A DNA stretch of 26,245 bases, taken from assembly GCA_045125095.1 (NCBI GenBank), contig JBGVMW010000196.1:1-26245 (forward strand). The letters run 5' to 3'. The notes under the pieces were generated by a model. The model did no database searches and was not told the DNA's origin. It saw nothing but the letters and a program-made list of their open reading frames with translations. Numbering within the stretch: position 1 is the stretch's first letter; each line of letters opens with the position of its first letter. The DNA comes from JBGVMW01 sp045125095 (GTDB taxonomy: Bacteria; Bacillota; Clostridia; Lachnospirales; Lachnospiraceae). Both the position numbers and the translations under genes were made by a program. Below, one piece after another: positions 7,617-16,517 of the stretch.

Positions 7617-8606
7617 ATGTCGAGAGGAACGAATCAGAAATTAAAGCTAATTTATCTTATGAAGATATTATTTGAAAAGACTGACGATGAGCATAGTTTG
7701 ACGTTAGCGGAAATATTACAGGAATTAGCAAGATATGATATTAGTGCTGAAAGAAAAAGCATATATGCTGATTTTGAGTCTCTAAGGCTGTATGGTATAG
7801 ATATTATTAGTGAACAGAGGAACAGAACTGTATATTATCATGTGGGTTCAAGAGATTTTGAGATTGCAGAGTTAAAGCTGCTGGTGGATGCTGTACAATC
7901 ATCGAAGTTTATTACTGAAAAGAAATCAAGGGAACTGATTAAGAAACTGGAGGGGTTTGCCAGTAAACATGAAGCAAGGCAACTTCATCGGCAGGTGTAT
8001 GTTCAGGGGCGAATAAAAACCATGAATGAAAGCATTTATTATAATGTCGATAAGATTCATCAGGCAATAGGAAAAAATGTGCAGATTAAGTTCCAATATT
8101 ATCAGTGGAATGTGAATAAAGAAATGGAGCTTAGACATAATGGAGCATTTTATCATATATCACCATGGGAACTTATCTGGGATGACGAGAATTATTATTT
8201 GGTTGGATATGATAGTAAAGCGAGAATAATTAAGCATTTTCGTGTAGATAAAATGTTGAAAATCAGTTTGCTAGAGGATAATAGAGAAGGAAAAAAGTTT
8301 TTTGAAAAGATTGATATGGCATCCTATTCTAAAAAACGTTTTGGAATGTTTGATGGTACAGAACAGACTGTGAAGTTAGAATGTGACAATCGTTTTGCAG
8401 GTGTTGTCATTGACCGTTTTGGAAAAGATGTGATCATGAGAAAGGTTGATGATGAGCATTTTCTGGCAAATGTTGAAGTTGCAGTAAGTAGTCAGTTTAT
8501 AGGATGGGTAATTGCGCTCGGTGAAGGAGTGAAAGTTGTAGGACCGGAGCATGTAGTGGAACAAATAAAAGCAGAAGGTAAACGAATTTGCGAAATGTAT
8601 TGTTGA
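7617..8606 (+). CDS. WYL-domain transcriptional regulator
   Basis: The 329-residue product has an N-terminal winged helix (LKLIYLMKILFEKTDDEHSL, SAERKSIYADFESL, recognition-helix region ending IDII) and a central WYL ligand-sensing domain: SPWELIWDDENYYLVGYD carries the W, Y and L positions, and RIIKHFRVDKM supplies the conserved F-R-x-D strand. A C-terminal extension ends VVGPEHVVEQIK, as in the family. I choose the ATG at 7617 because GGAGG (7604-7608) sits 8 bases before it; an upstream ATG at 7602 overlaps that binding site. WYL proteins bind nucleotides or nucleic acid and control varied genes, including defence loci. The target here is unknown: candidates are itself, the amidohydrolase next door, or the broader island. 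It is intact, in contrast with the debris before it. Confidence 0.9.
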   Translation: MSRGTNQKLKLIYLMKILFEKTDDEHSLTLAEILQELARYDISAERKSIYADFESLRLYGIDIISEQRNRTVYYHVGSRDFEIAELKLLVDAVQSSKFITEKKSRELIKKLEGFASKHEARQLHRQVYVQGRIKTMNESIYYNVDKIHQAIGKNVQIKFQYYQWNVNKEMELRHNGAFYHISPWELIWDDENYYLVGYDSKARIIKHFRVDKMLKISLLEDNREGKKFFEKIDMASYSKKRFGMFDGTEQTVKLECDNRFAGVVIDRFGKDVIMRKVDDEHFLANVEVAVSSQFIGWVIALGEGVKVVGPEHVVEQIKAEGKRICEMYC

Positions 8607-8649
8607 CGGATGTATGATAATTATGATTATTTTTGGGACTATGAGGAAT

Positions 8650-8676
8650 TACCATGTTTTAATAATAAAAATGGTA
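8650..8676. promoter_or_regulatory. Dyad upstream of the amidohydrolase, possibly an operator
   Basis: TACCAT (8650-8655) and ATGGTA (8671-8676) form a perfect dyad, and inside it TTTT and AAAA also pair around AATAAT. TATAGT at 8675-8680 overlaps the right arm and resembles a -10 box, so a protein bound to the dyad would block or position polymerase. It lies between the WYL regulator and the amidohydrolase. Function is inference. Confidence 0.35.
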
Positions 8677-8735
8677 TAGTTTACTTCGTTTGGGGAATAG
8701 TAGTTGGGAATTCTTAGAAACGGAGTAGTACAAGT

Positions 8736-9887
8736 ATGGTAATTATAAATGGTAAAATTTTTACAATGGAAGAGAAACAGATAGAGTGTGGATATGTGCG
8801 AACCAAGGGAAAACGAATTGAAGAAGTAGGTGAGATGTCATCTTTTGCGTACAAACAAAATGGTGAGAAGGTTTTGGACGTGAGGGGTGCCTGGGTGCTG
8901 CCGGGACTTATTGAATCACATGCTCATATAGGAATTACTGAAGAGAAGTGGGGGATAATAGGAGATGATTGCAATGAACAGACGACACCTGTCACCGCAT
9001 CCCTTCGCGCAATTGATGCGGTGAATCCTATGGACGCGGCTTTTCACGATGCCATTGAAGCGGGAATCACATCCGTTATGGTAGGACCGGGTAGTGCCAA
9101 TGTAGTGGGTGGTCAGTTCATGTTTATGAAAACACAGGGAAGATGTGTGGATAATATGGTAGTAAAAAATCCAGCTGCTATGAAGGTGGCATTTGGAGAA
9201 AATCCTAAGACTACTTATGGAGATAAGAATCAATATCCATCTACAAGAATGGGAACCGCAGCGTTGCTTCGAAAAACGTTATACCAGGCGGTGCGGTATA
9301 AAAAAGAGAAAGAAAGTGGCAAACTCACAAATGTAGACTTCGAGATGGAGCCGTGGATTCCGGTACTTAAAAAGGAAATTCCTTTGAAAGCACATGCACA
9401 TAGAGCAGATGACATTTTAACTGCTATACGAATCGCAAAAGAGTTTGATGTAGACATTACAATTGATCATGGAACAGAAAGTCATCTGATTGTAGATGAA
9501 ATAAAAGCATCTGGATTTCCGGTTATTGCTGGAACAGAACTTACTTCCAGATCGAAATTAGAAGTGCAAAATATGAATTTTAAAACCAACAGAATACTCC
9601 ATGAAGCAGGCGTTTTATTTTCTATTACGACCGACCATCCGGTAGCATTGATTCAGTATCTTCCTCTTTGTGCAGGCCTTGCAGTGAAATGTGGACTGCC
9701 TATGGAGGAAGGGTTGAAAGCCATCACAATCAATGCGGCACGTATTTGCAGAGTGGATGACAGAGTAGGAAGTTTAAAAAAAGGAAAGGACGCAGACATT
9801 GTAGTTTTTTCGGGAAATCCAATGGAGGTGTTTACCAGAACATTATGTACGATAATAGATGGAGAAATCATTTATGAAAATTTGTAA
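8736..9887 (+). CDS. Metal-dependent amidohydrolase (imidazolonepropionase-like)
   Basis: The 383-residue cytoplasmic hydrolase belongs to the amidohydrolase superfamily and would cleave C-N bonds in a cyclic or acyl substrate. The metal site is complete: H62-x-H64 in ESHAHIG after strand 1 (WVLPGLIE), H220/H222 in KAHAHRADD, H245 in TIDHGTE, and D300 followed by H301 in TTDHPV. The N- and C-terminal beta-sandwich is also present (MVIINGKIFTME; GKDADIVVFSGNP). It ends with the usual IIDGEIIYE. The substrate is not specified by the sequence; related proteins are annotated imidazolonepropionase-like or simply amidohydrolase. The ATG start lies about 14 bases after ACGGAG, a loosely spaced binding site. 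It stands alone between the WYL regulator and the MATE pump. Confidence 0.88.
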   Translation: MVIINGKIFTMEEKQIECGYVRTKGKRIEEVGEMSSFAYKQNGEKVLDVRGAWVLPGLIESHAHIGITEEKWGIIGDDCNEQTTPVTASLRAIDAVNPMDAAFHDAIEAGITSVMVGPGSANVVGGQFMFMKTQGRCVDNMVVKNPAAMKVAFGENPKTTYGDKNQYPSTRMGTAALLRKTLYQAVRYKKEKESGKLTNVDFEMEPWIPVLKKEIPLKAHAHRADDILTAIRIAKEFDVDITIDHGTESHLIVDEIKASGFPVIAGTELTSRSKLEVQNMNFKTNRILHEAGVLFSITTDHPVALIQYLPLCAGLAVKCGLPMEEGLKAITINAARICRVDDRVGSLKKGKDADIVVFSGNPMEVFTRTLCTIIDGEIIYENL

Positions 9888-10276
9888 CTATTTGCAATGA
9901 AAAAAGATACTACAGATTTGATGATAGGAACAATCAGTCAGATGGCTGTTAATCATATTGGATTATCATAATTAATATGAGAATATGGGCGAGGGTATGG
10001 TTGCTAATGGGTAATTTTTCAACCTGCCCTCGAAGTTGTCGCTTTACGACTGGAATTATGATATTATACATAAAGAGAATGGTTATGTGGCTATGCAATA
10101 TTTTTCACAGGATCACATAGTTTCTCTAAATGAATGTGTTGAGGCAGAAAAAAATATTTCATATTGCTTTTTTTATTCAAAAGAATATAATTCAATTAGG
10201 CATAGAATATATGCTTGTGCCTTACATGTAATGTATTTCTAACTGCCGGAATAACATAATAGAATCGAGGTTTCCT
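9888..10276. other. 389-base intergenic region with a hairpin and gene debris
   Basis: A 24-codon frame from ATG 9898 (MKKDTTDLMIGTISQMAVNH) may be a truncated gene start. A strong imperfect hairpin occupies 9990-10032. A 68-codon frame beginning at TTG 10036 runs to 10242, but it has no binding site, follows the hairpin directly and resembles nothing I know. I treat it as debris rather than a gene. GAGG at 10267-10270 serves the MATE gene. Confidence 0.4.
9990..10032. repeat. Imperfect inverted repeat (hairpin) upstream of the MATE gene
   Basis: CGAGGG (9990-9995) pairs with CCCTCG (10027-10032), and GGTTG (9999-10003) with CAACC (10020-10024), separated by a 3/2-base internal loop and a 16-base A/T-rich apical loop. 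No T-run follows on the + strand. It may be a structured leader, an operator or a terminator relic. Confidence 0.5.
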
Positions 10277-11623
10277 ATGCTTTTTACCAATAAAGATATT
10301 AGAAAATTAATTATCCCATTAATTATCGAACAATTTTTAACTGTATTAGTAGGAATGGCAGACACGATTATGGTGTCTCAGGCGGGAGAAGCAGCAATTT
10401 CTGCGGTATCGTTAGTCGATACCGTAAATGTATTGTTAATCAATGTTTTTACGGCGCTGGCAAATGGTGGGGCTGTAGTTGCAGGACAGTTTCTAGGACA
10501 TAAGAATCGAAATGAGTCCTGTAAGGTGGCAAATCAGCTGTTAATATTTGCATCCATATTTTCCACAGTTGTAATGGTATTTCTGATAGGGTTACATAAT
10601 CTGATACTTCATGGAGCGTTTGGAGATATAAGCGAAGATGTGATGGATTCGGCAAAAATATATCTTTTAATTACGGCTTTATCTATTCCTTTTATTGCAA
10701 TTTATAATGCAGGTGCAGCACTTTTCCGTGCCATGGGAAATTCTAAAATTACCATGGTAGTAACGCTTATTATGAACGCTATTAATGTAATAGGAAATGC
10801 GATTTTAATTTTTGGATTGCGTATGGGTGTTGCCGGAGTAGCAATTCCAACTACGGCATCCAGAATCATTGCTGCTATGATTATCATAGCGTTGCTTTTT
10901 AATGAAAAAAGAGATATTACCTTAAAGGGATTTTTTAAATGTAAATTAGAGCTCAGTGTTGTAAAAAAGATTTTTTACATTGGAGTACCAAATGGTCTGG
11001 AAAATAGCATGTTCCAGTTTGGGAAAATAGTAGTTTTAAGTCTTGTTGCAACATTTGGTACTTCTGCCATTGCCGCAAATGCTGTAGGTAATACCATTGC
11101 CATGTTCCAGATCATTCCGGGAATTGCAATTGGAATGGCTATGGTATCAGTCACAGCACAATGTGTAGGTGCCCAGGATTATGAACAGGTAAAATATTAC
11201 AATAAAAAACTAATAAAAATTGCATATGGAGCGATGCTTCTGATAAATGCGATTGTGGTAGCCATTCTTCCATTGATACTAAAGCTTTACAATCTGGGAA
11301 CAGAAGCCGCTGAAATTACACAGTGGATTATTATCTTTCATGCGATTTGTGCCTGCCTTATCTGGCCGTTATCCTTCTGCATACCGAATACGTTGCGGGC
11401 AGCAAACGACGTAAAATTCTGTATGGTGGTATCCATAATTTCCATGTGGGTGGTACGAATTGCACCAAGCTATGTACTGGCAGGAAATCTTGGATTAGGA
11501 GTAAAAGGTGTATGGATTGGTATGATATTAGACTGGTGCGTAAGGTCAATATTTTTTGTGATTCATTATAAGAGAGAAAAATGGATTCCGAAGCAGTATC
11601 GGAAGGTGACAAAAAACAATTGA
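10277..11623 (+). CDS. MATE-family multidrug/sodium or proton antiporter
   Basis: This is a 448-residue membrane protein with about twelve hydrophobic segments in two pseudo-repeats, the normal size and layout for MATE exporters. Family marks include the N-terminal IRKLIIPLIIEQFLTVLVGM with MADTIMVSQAG, the ALANGGAVVAGQFLG loop, YNAGAALFRAMGNSKI near residue 155, and the matching second-half segment (GVPNGLENSMFQFG, PNTLRAANDVKF). It would export cationic drugs or metabolites using an ion gradient. The ATG start follows GAGG at 10267-10270. The ABC exporter pair starts 66 bases downstream, making this a small efflux cluster. The substrate is unknown. Confidence 0.92.
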   Translation: MLFTNKDIRKLIIPLIIEQFLTVLVGMADTIMVSQAGEAAISAVSLVDTVNVLLINVFTALANGGAVVAGQFLGHKNRNESCKVANQLLIFASIFSTVVMVFLIGLHNLILHGAFGDISEDVMDSAKIYLLITALSIPFIAIYNAGAALFRAMGNSKITMVVTLIMNAINVIGNAILIFGLRMGVAGVAIPTTASRIIAAMIIIALLFNEKRDITLKGFFKCKLELSVVKKIFYIGVPNGLENSMFQFGKIVVLSLVATFGTSAIAANAVGNTIAMFQIIPGIAIGMAMVSVTAQCVGAQDYEQVKYYNKKLIKIAYGAMLLINAIVVAILPLILKLYNLGTEAAEITQWIIIFHAICACLIWPLSFCIPNTLRAANDVKFCMVVSIISMWVVRIAPSYVLAGNLGLGVKGVWIGMILDWCVRSIFFVIHYKREKWIPKQYRKVTKNN

Positions 11624-11659
11624 GAATTTAAAATAAAGGAATGAATTTATTGTAATAAA

Positions 11660-11673
11660 GTCGCCAAAGCGAC
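11660..11673. promoter_or_regulatory. GTCGC-CAAA-GCGAC dyad in the ABC exporter leader
   Basis: A perfect 5-bp dyad with a 4-base spacer sits 16 bases before the ATG at 11690 and just upstream of the binding site GAGGAATGC. As RNA it would be a stable mini-hairpin next to the ribosome site. As DNA it resembles the GCGACG dyad at 186-217. Function unknown. Confidence 0.4.
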
Positions 11674-11689
11674 AGAATGAGAGGAATGC

Positions 11690-13420
11690 ATGAAGAACTA
11701 TCTAAATTATATCAAACGATATTGGTATTGCTTCGTTTTTGGACCCATATGTATGGTGCTAGAAGCATGTGGAGAATTTATTTTGCCGTATATGAGTGCC
11801 AATATTATTAATGTGGGTGCGGCAAATAGGGACATTCCGTACATTATTGAAAATGGTATACATATGGCATTGATATCTGTATTAATGCTTATTTTTGGTG
11901 TGCTTGGCGCCAATTTTGGTATTCGAGGTGCATCCATGCTGGCGGCTGATATCCGATTGGTGACCTTCAAAACCATTCAAAAATTTTCATTTTCAAATGT
12001 TGATGATTTTTCTACCGGTTCTTTAATCACCAGAATTACCAATGATGTTTCACAAGTACAAAATTTTACACAGACACTGTTGCGAGGATTGTTTCGAAGT
12101 CCCGTCATGGTTATCGGTGCCATTGTCATGTCCTTTGCGTTGGAGCCGAAAATTGCATGGATTATTTTTGCCATCATGCCGGTTCTTGCAATTATTATAG
12201 CAGTGATTATGGTTATCAGTGCGCCTCGCTATACAATTATGCAGCAGCAAATCGATAATCTTAATACAAATGTAAAGGAAACGGTAACCAACCAAAAGGT
12301 AATTAAATCATTTGTAAGAGAAGAATATGAAATTCAAAAATTTAGTGCAGTAAATGAAACTTTGATGGAGAAAAGTATCAAAGCATTAAAAACAATGATT
12401 TTAATGCAGCCGCTTTCTGCATTTATTATTAACGTAGCGACTGTAGTGGTAGTGTGGTTTGCAGGAAATCGCATTATAGCTGGAACCATGGAAATAGGAA
12501 CGTTGACGGCACTGATTACCTATTTGACACAAATTCTGACAGCGTTGAATTTTCTGGCAAATATTATCTTGTCAGGAACGAGGGCTTCTGCTTCTAATAA
12601 AAGAATTATGGAAGTATTAAACGCAAAAATAGATTTGCAGGATGAAACTGCAAACTGCAAAGAAAAGGTACTGACAAAAGGAAGCATACGATTTGAACAT
12701 GTTTCTTTTAAATATTACAAAAAGAATAAAGAACAGGTACTCAGTAATATAAATTTAGATATCAAGTCAGGTGAACTAGTTGGCATTATCGGTTCTTCCG
12801 GCTCCGGCAAGACGACATTAGTTTCTTTGATACCAAGATTATATGATGTGGATGAAGGGGCAATTTATGTGGATGATGTCAATGTAAAGGAATTATCGTT
12901 ATTTCATTTACGGGAAAGCGTAGCAATGGTTCTGCAGAAAAATACGCTATTTTCAGGCACCATTGCAGAAAATCTAAGGTGGGGAAATGAAGATGCCACA
13001 GACGAGGAATTAGTGGAAGCCTGCAAAATCGCCCAGGCAGATGGATTTGTGAGCAGCTTTAAAGAGGGATATGAAACGGAATTAGAACAGGGCGGTGCCA
13101 ACCTATCAGGTGGTCAGAGACAACGATTGTGCATTGCCAGAGCACTTTTGAAAAAGCCGCAAATCATTATATTGGATGATTCCACAAGTGCAGTAGATAC
13201 GGCTACCGATGCTTCCATTCGAAAAGCCTTTCGAGAAAAATTACCGGGTGTGACAAAACTGATTATTGCGCAGAGAATCAATTCTGTCATTGATGCAGAT
13301 AAAATTATTGTAATTGATAATGGAACAATCGTTGGCATGGGCAAGCATGAGGATCTGCTTGCCTCCTGCAAAGAGTATCAGGAAATCTATTACTCACAAA
13401 AAGATGGTAAGGAGGCGTAA
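11690..13420 (+). CDS. ABC exporter half-transporter, subunit with degenerate ATPase residues
   Basis: The 576-residue protein has an N-terminal six-helix exporter transmembrane domain (about residues 1-320) and a C-terminal nucleotide-binding domain. Walker A is GSSGSGKTT (368-376) and the signature is canonical LSGGQ (472-476). Two catalytic positions are altered: Walker B reads ILDDSTS, so Asp497 replaces the catalytic Glu, and the H-loop reads IIAQRIN, with Gln528 in place of His. This is the pattern of the degenerate-site subunit in heterodimeric exporters such as BmrCD, LmrCD and TM287/288. The partner gene starts 5 bases after the stop. Likely role: energy-driven export of drugs, lipids or peptides. 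The start is ATG behind GAGGAATGC. Confidence 0.92.
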   Translation: MKNYLNYIKRYWYCFVFGPICMVLEACGEFILPYMSANIINVGAANRDIPYIIENGIHMALISVLMLIFGVLGANFGIRGASMLAADIRLVTFKTIQKFSFSNVDDFSTGSLITRITNDVSQVQNFTQTLLRGLFRSPVMVIGAIVMSFALEPKIAWIIFAIMPVLAIIIAVIMVISAPRYTIMQQQIDNLNTNVKETVTNQKVIKSFVREEYEIQKFSAVNETLMEKSIKALKTMILMQPLSAFIINVATVVVVWFAGNRIIAGTMEIGTLTALITYLTQILTALNFLANIILSGTRASASNKRIMEVLNAKIDLQDETANCKEKVLTKGSIRFEHVSFKYYKKNKEQVLSNINLDIKSGELVGIIGSSGSGKTTLVSLIPRLYDVDEGAIYVDDVNVKELSLFHLRESVAMVLQKNTLFSGTIAENLRWGNEDATDEELVEACKIAQADGFVSSFKEGYETELEQGGANLSGGQRQRLCIARALLKKPQIIILDDSTSAVDTATDASIRKAFREKLPGVTKLIIAQRINSVIDADKIIVIDNGTIVGMGKHEDLLASCKEYQEIYYSQKDGKEA

Positions 13421-13425
13421 TACAT

Positions 13426-15315
13426 ATGGAAAAAAATCATAGATATGAACGCCTGGTAAAGAAATATAATGCAACCGGAGCAAGCAACCGCACATCAGAA
13501 ATGAAAGTGCCTACTGCTGGAGCAGATAGAGCAAAAGCTATGAGTGTTTCCGGCAAGCCAAAGGATTTGAAAAAGACAATTATAAGATTGACAGAGTATT
13601 TGTCACGGGAAAGAATATGGTTATTCATTGCTATTTTATGTGCCATTGTAAATACAGTAGCTACATTAGCTGGTTCGTACTTACTTCGACCGATTATCAA
13701 TACATTTATTTACTATGATCCCAAGGAAACAGATTTGTCAGAACGACTGGAAGGATTATTTGGTGCGTTAGCGGTTCTGGCAGTTATTTATATGATAAGT
13801 GTTGCAACACAATGGCTACAGCAAAGGCTGATGCTGCAAGTGTCACAACGTTCTTTGAAGCATTTGCGAAAAGATTTGTATGATAAGGTACAGACTTTGC
13901 CAATGAGTTATTTTGACAACAATTCTACGGGTGATATTATGAGCCGCTTTACCAATGATGTGGATACTGTAGGAGAAATGTTGAATACTACATTGATACA
14001 ATTAATTTCCGGAATGATTACCATTGGGGGAACTGTTATTCTAATGCTTACAACCAACTGGATATTAGGTCTTATTACAATTATTGTTACGCCATTTTTG
14101 ACATTTATTAGTAAGACCATTATCAAAAAAGGGCGGAGTGCATATGCCGGACAGCAGAAGAATTTAGGAATGCTCAATGGCTTTACGGAGGAAATTATTT
14201 CTGGGCAAAAGGTGGTAAAGGTATTTAACCATGAGGAAATTGCCATTGACGAATTTGAGTATTTGAATAAACAATTAACAAAATCGCAAATAAAGGCACA
14301 ATTCAATTCTTCAATTATGGGACCAATCACACACCAGTTATGCAATGTTATCTATGCGGTTACCGCTTGCGTGGGTGGAATTTTAGTTGTGAAAAATGGA
14401 TTTGATATTGGTGGACTTACCATTTCACTGAATTATACAAGACAGTTCAATCGCCCTATCAATGAAATTTCCATGCAGATGAACACCGTTTTTGCAGCTT
14501 TAGCAGGGGCAGAGCGTGTGTTTGAAGTGCTTGATGAAGAACCGGAAAGGGACGGGACTGATGCTATAAAACCGGATAAAATTAATGGAAATATTGAAGT
14601 GAATCATGTGGATTTTGGCTATGAGCCTGACAATACCGTTCTTCATGATATTACCTTGTATGCAAAGCCGGGACAGCAGGTTGCTTTCGTTGGCTCTACT
14701 GGTGCCGGAAAAACAACGGTAACGAATTTATTGCCAAGATTTTACGATTTGCAGTCCGGTGAAATTAAAATTGATGGCATTCCAATCGACAAAATGGATA
14801 AGAACACATTAAGACAAAACATCGCTATGGTTTTGCAGGATACCCATTTGTTCACGGGTACGGTCAGAGAAAATATCCGTTATGGAAGACTTAATGCCAC
14901 AGATGAGGAAGTGGTGCAGGCAGCCAAAGCGGCTTCGGCACATTCCTTTATCATGCAGTTAGAAAACGGATATGACACTTATCTTGAAAATGATGGTGCC
15001 AATCTATCCCAAGGACAAAGACAGCTTCTGAACATTGCCAGAGCAGCTATCAGTAAGGCGCCGATTCTGATTTTGGACGAAGCAACCTCCAGTGTTGACA
15101 CCAGAACAGAGAAATACATTGAAGAAGGTATGGACGCACTGATGAAAAACCGAACAACGCTTGTTATTGCCCATCGTTTGTCTACCGTAAGGAAATCCAA
15201 TGTAATTATGGTGTTAGAAAATGGAAGAATTGTGGAGCGAGGAACCCATGAGGAATTGTTGGAGATGAATGGGAGATATGCGGGGCTGTATCATGAGATT
15301 GTGGAGTTGGAGTAG
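13426..15315 (+). CDS. ABC exporter half-transporter, catalytically competent partner
   Basis: The 629-residue partner carries a basic N-terminal extension of about 50 residues, six membrane helices (about 60-360) and a nucleotide-binding domain with canonical Walker A GSTGAGKTT (423-431), Walker B ILILDEATSS with Glu552, and an H-loop His583 in IAHRLS. Its signature is the variant LSQGQ (527-531). Paired with the upstream subunit, the site built from this Walker A/B/H and the partner's LSGGQ is the consensus ATPase site, and the other is doubly degenerate. Five bases separate the genes, so they are translated together. The ATG start follows AAGGAGG at 13409-13415. Confidence 0.93.
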   Translation: MEKNHRYERLVKKYNATGASNRTSEMKVPTAGADRAKAMSVSGKPKDLKKTIIRLTEYLSRERIWLFIAILCAIVNTVATLAGSYLLRPIINTFIYYDPKETDLSERLEGLFGALAVLAVIYMISVATQWLQQRLMLQVSQRSLKHLRKDLYDKVQTLPMSYFDNNSTGDIMSRFTNDVDTVGEMLNTTLIQLISGMITIGGTVILMLTTNWILGLITIIVTPFLTFISKTIIKKGRSAYAGQQKNLGMLNGFTEEIISGQKVVKVFNHEEIAIDEFEYLNKQLTKSQIKAQFNSSIMGPITHQLCNVIYAVTACVGGILVVKNGFDIGGLTISLNYTRQFNRPINEISMQMNTVFAALAGAERVFEVLDEEPERDGTDAIKPDKINGNIEVNHVDFGYEPDNTVLHDITLYAKPGQQVAFVGSTGAGKTTVTNLLPRFYDLQSGEIKIDGIPIDKMDKNTLRQNIAMVLQDTHLFTGTVRENIRYGRLNATDEEVVQAAKAASAHSFIMQLENGYDTYLENDGANLSQGQRQLLNIARAAISKAPILILDEATSSVDTRTEKYIEEGMDALMKNRTTLVIAHRLSTVRKSNVIMVLENGRIVERGTHEELLEMNGRYAGLYHEIVELE

Positions 15316-15446
15316 AGGGTGGAAAATCCGGATTTGAATACAAGTTATTGAGCGTATCCAATATTTTTAAGGATAAATTAGGAAACATGAAGAACGTAAT
15401 AGAACATATAGTGACACATGAGTGATGTGTAGAATGAGAGGGAGAA

Positions 15447-16292
15447 ATGAGTAATATCGAAAAGAAACCGGAAATATGGGATGCCTACTATCCGGATGGT
15501 ACAATAGCGGACGTGGATTTGGTTCGTGGTGAGCCGATTCCACCAGAATATCGGCATGGAGTAGCAGATATATTTGTACTGCATGTGGATGGCTCTATTT
15601 TGTTGATGAAAAGAGATTACAGTAAGCCAAATTATCCGGGATACTGGGAATGTGGTGCAGGCGGTTCCATACTAAAAGGGGAATCTTTTGAAGACGGAGC
15701 AAAGCGTGAACTGCAGGAAGAAACAGGGATTATAACGGACACTTTGACGAAAATTAATACGACAGTAACACATGATACCATATATAAAGGATATCTGTGT
15801 GTTACTGACGTTTGCAAAGAAAATGTGACATTACAGGAAGGGGAAACCATAGCCTATAAATGGGTGGACAAGCAGGAGTTTCTAAAGATATTTGAATCAG
15901 ATCAAATTGTTTCCAGGGCAAGAGAACGGTGGCGTCCGTTTGTAAATATAAAGTTTGGTGAGTCAAGCCCCATTGGAAAGCTGGTAACGGTCACCATTGA
16001 CCGACCGTTAGGCAGTTATCATCCGAAACACCCGGATATGTATTATCCGGTAAATTATGGATTTATAAAAGGGATTATGGCGCCAGATGGTGAGGAGCAG
16101 GATGTTTATCTGCTTGGTATAAAGGAGGCGGTGAAGACATTTACCGGTAAAGTCATTGGAGTTATCCATAGAAATGACGATGTGGAAGAAAAATGGATTG
16201 TCTGCCCGGAAGAAATGTCTTTTACCAGAGAGGAAATCATGAAACAGGTGGAATTTCAGGAACAGTATTTTGATAGTTATGTTGTCCTGTAG
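15447..16292 (+). CDS. Nudix hydrolase fused to an inorganic-pyrophosphatase-like domain
   Basis: Residues 1 to about 165 form a Nudix domain of the isopentenyl-diphosphate-isomerase-like shape. The Nudix box is perfect: G73, E79 and R87-E88-L-x-E91-E92-T-G94 (spaced GX5EX7REUXEEXGU), preceded by YPGYWECGAGG. From about residue 175 to 281 comes a second domain: IGKLVTVTIDRPLGSYHP, PVNYGFIKGIMAPDGEEQD, GVIHRNDDVEEKW and EEIMKQVEFQEQYF. This resembles the short pyrophosphatase-like family that occurs alone in Lachnospiraceae. A single protein would hydrolyse X-diphosphate compounds and may handle the phosphate product. The ATG start follows GAGGGAG. It stands alone, with no operon partner. Confidence 0.85.
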   Translation: MSNIEKKPEIWDAYYPDGTIADVDLVRGEPIPPEYRHGVADIFVLHVDGSILLMKRDYSKPNYPGYWECGAGGSILKGESFEDGAKRELQEETGIITDTLTKINTTVTHDTIYKGYLCVTDVCKENVTLQEGETIAYKWVDKQEFLKIFESDQIVSRARERWRPFVNIKFGESSPIGKLVTVTIDRPLGSYHPKHPDMYYPVNYGFIKGIMAPDGEEQDVYLLGIKEAVKTFTGKVIGVIHRNDDVEEKWIVCPEEMSFTREEIMKQVEFQEQYFDSYVVL

Positions 16293-16294
16293 AA

Positions 16295-16396
16295 TATGAA
16301 TGTTACAAATCCTTCTTATATCCCATCGTGTACGAACGGCAGGAAGTTGTTGGTGTAATAGAAGATGTAAGGGTTGAAGAAAAGAAACTTGTATAG
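16295..16396 (+). pseudogene. C-terminal remnant of an unidentified gene upstream of jetA
   Basis: A frame open through the Nudix stop reads YKSFLYPIVYERQEVVGVIE, then DVRVEEKKLV and a stop at 16394-16396. The alternating beta-strand pattern and AT-rich third positions look like a real protein end, but there is no start and no preceding homologous sequence. I do not recognise it. It may mark the edge of a deletion or insertion next to the Wadjet operon. Confidence 0.3.
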
Positions 16397-16431
16397 TAAA
16401 CAGTGGTAGAAATATTTACTCCAGATTTCCA

Positions 16432-16460
16432 TTGCGTTATTTATTACTATACCATATAAT
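16432..16460 (+). promoter_or_regulatory. Sigma-A-type promoter of the Wadjet operon
   Basis: TTGCGT (16432-16437) and a perfect TATAAT (16455-16460) are separated by exactly 17 bases. The -10 lies 57 bases before the jetA ATG at 16518. This is the best-formed promoter in the window and the only one seen before jetA, so it probably drives jetABCD and perhaps the genes beyond. Confidence 0.65.
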
Positions 16461-16517
16461 AAATATATATGTACTAGAAGTTTAACGAAGTATCGTATCT
16501 ACGAAAGGAAAACAAAA

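Noticed and set aside
10036..10242. 68-codon + frame before the MATE gene
   Set aside because: It starts at TTG directly after a hairpin, with no binding site and no recognisable family. Treated as debris.
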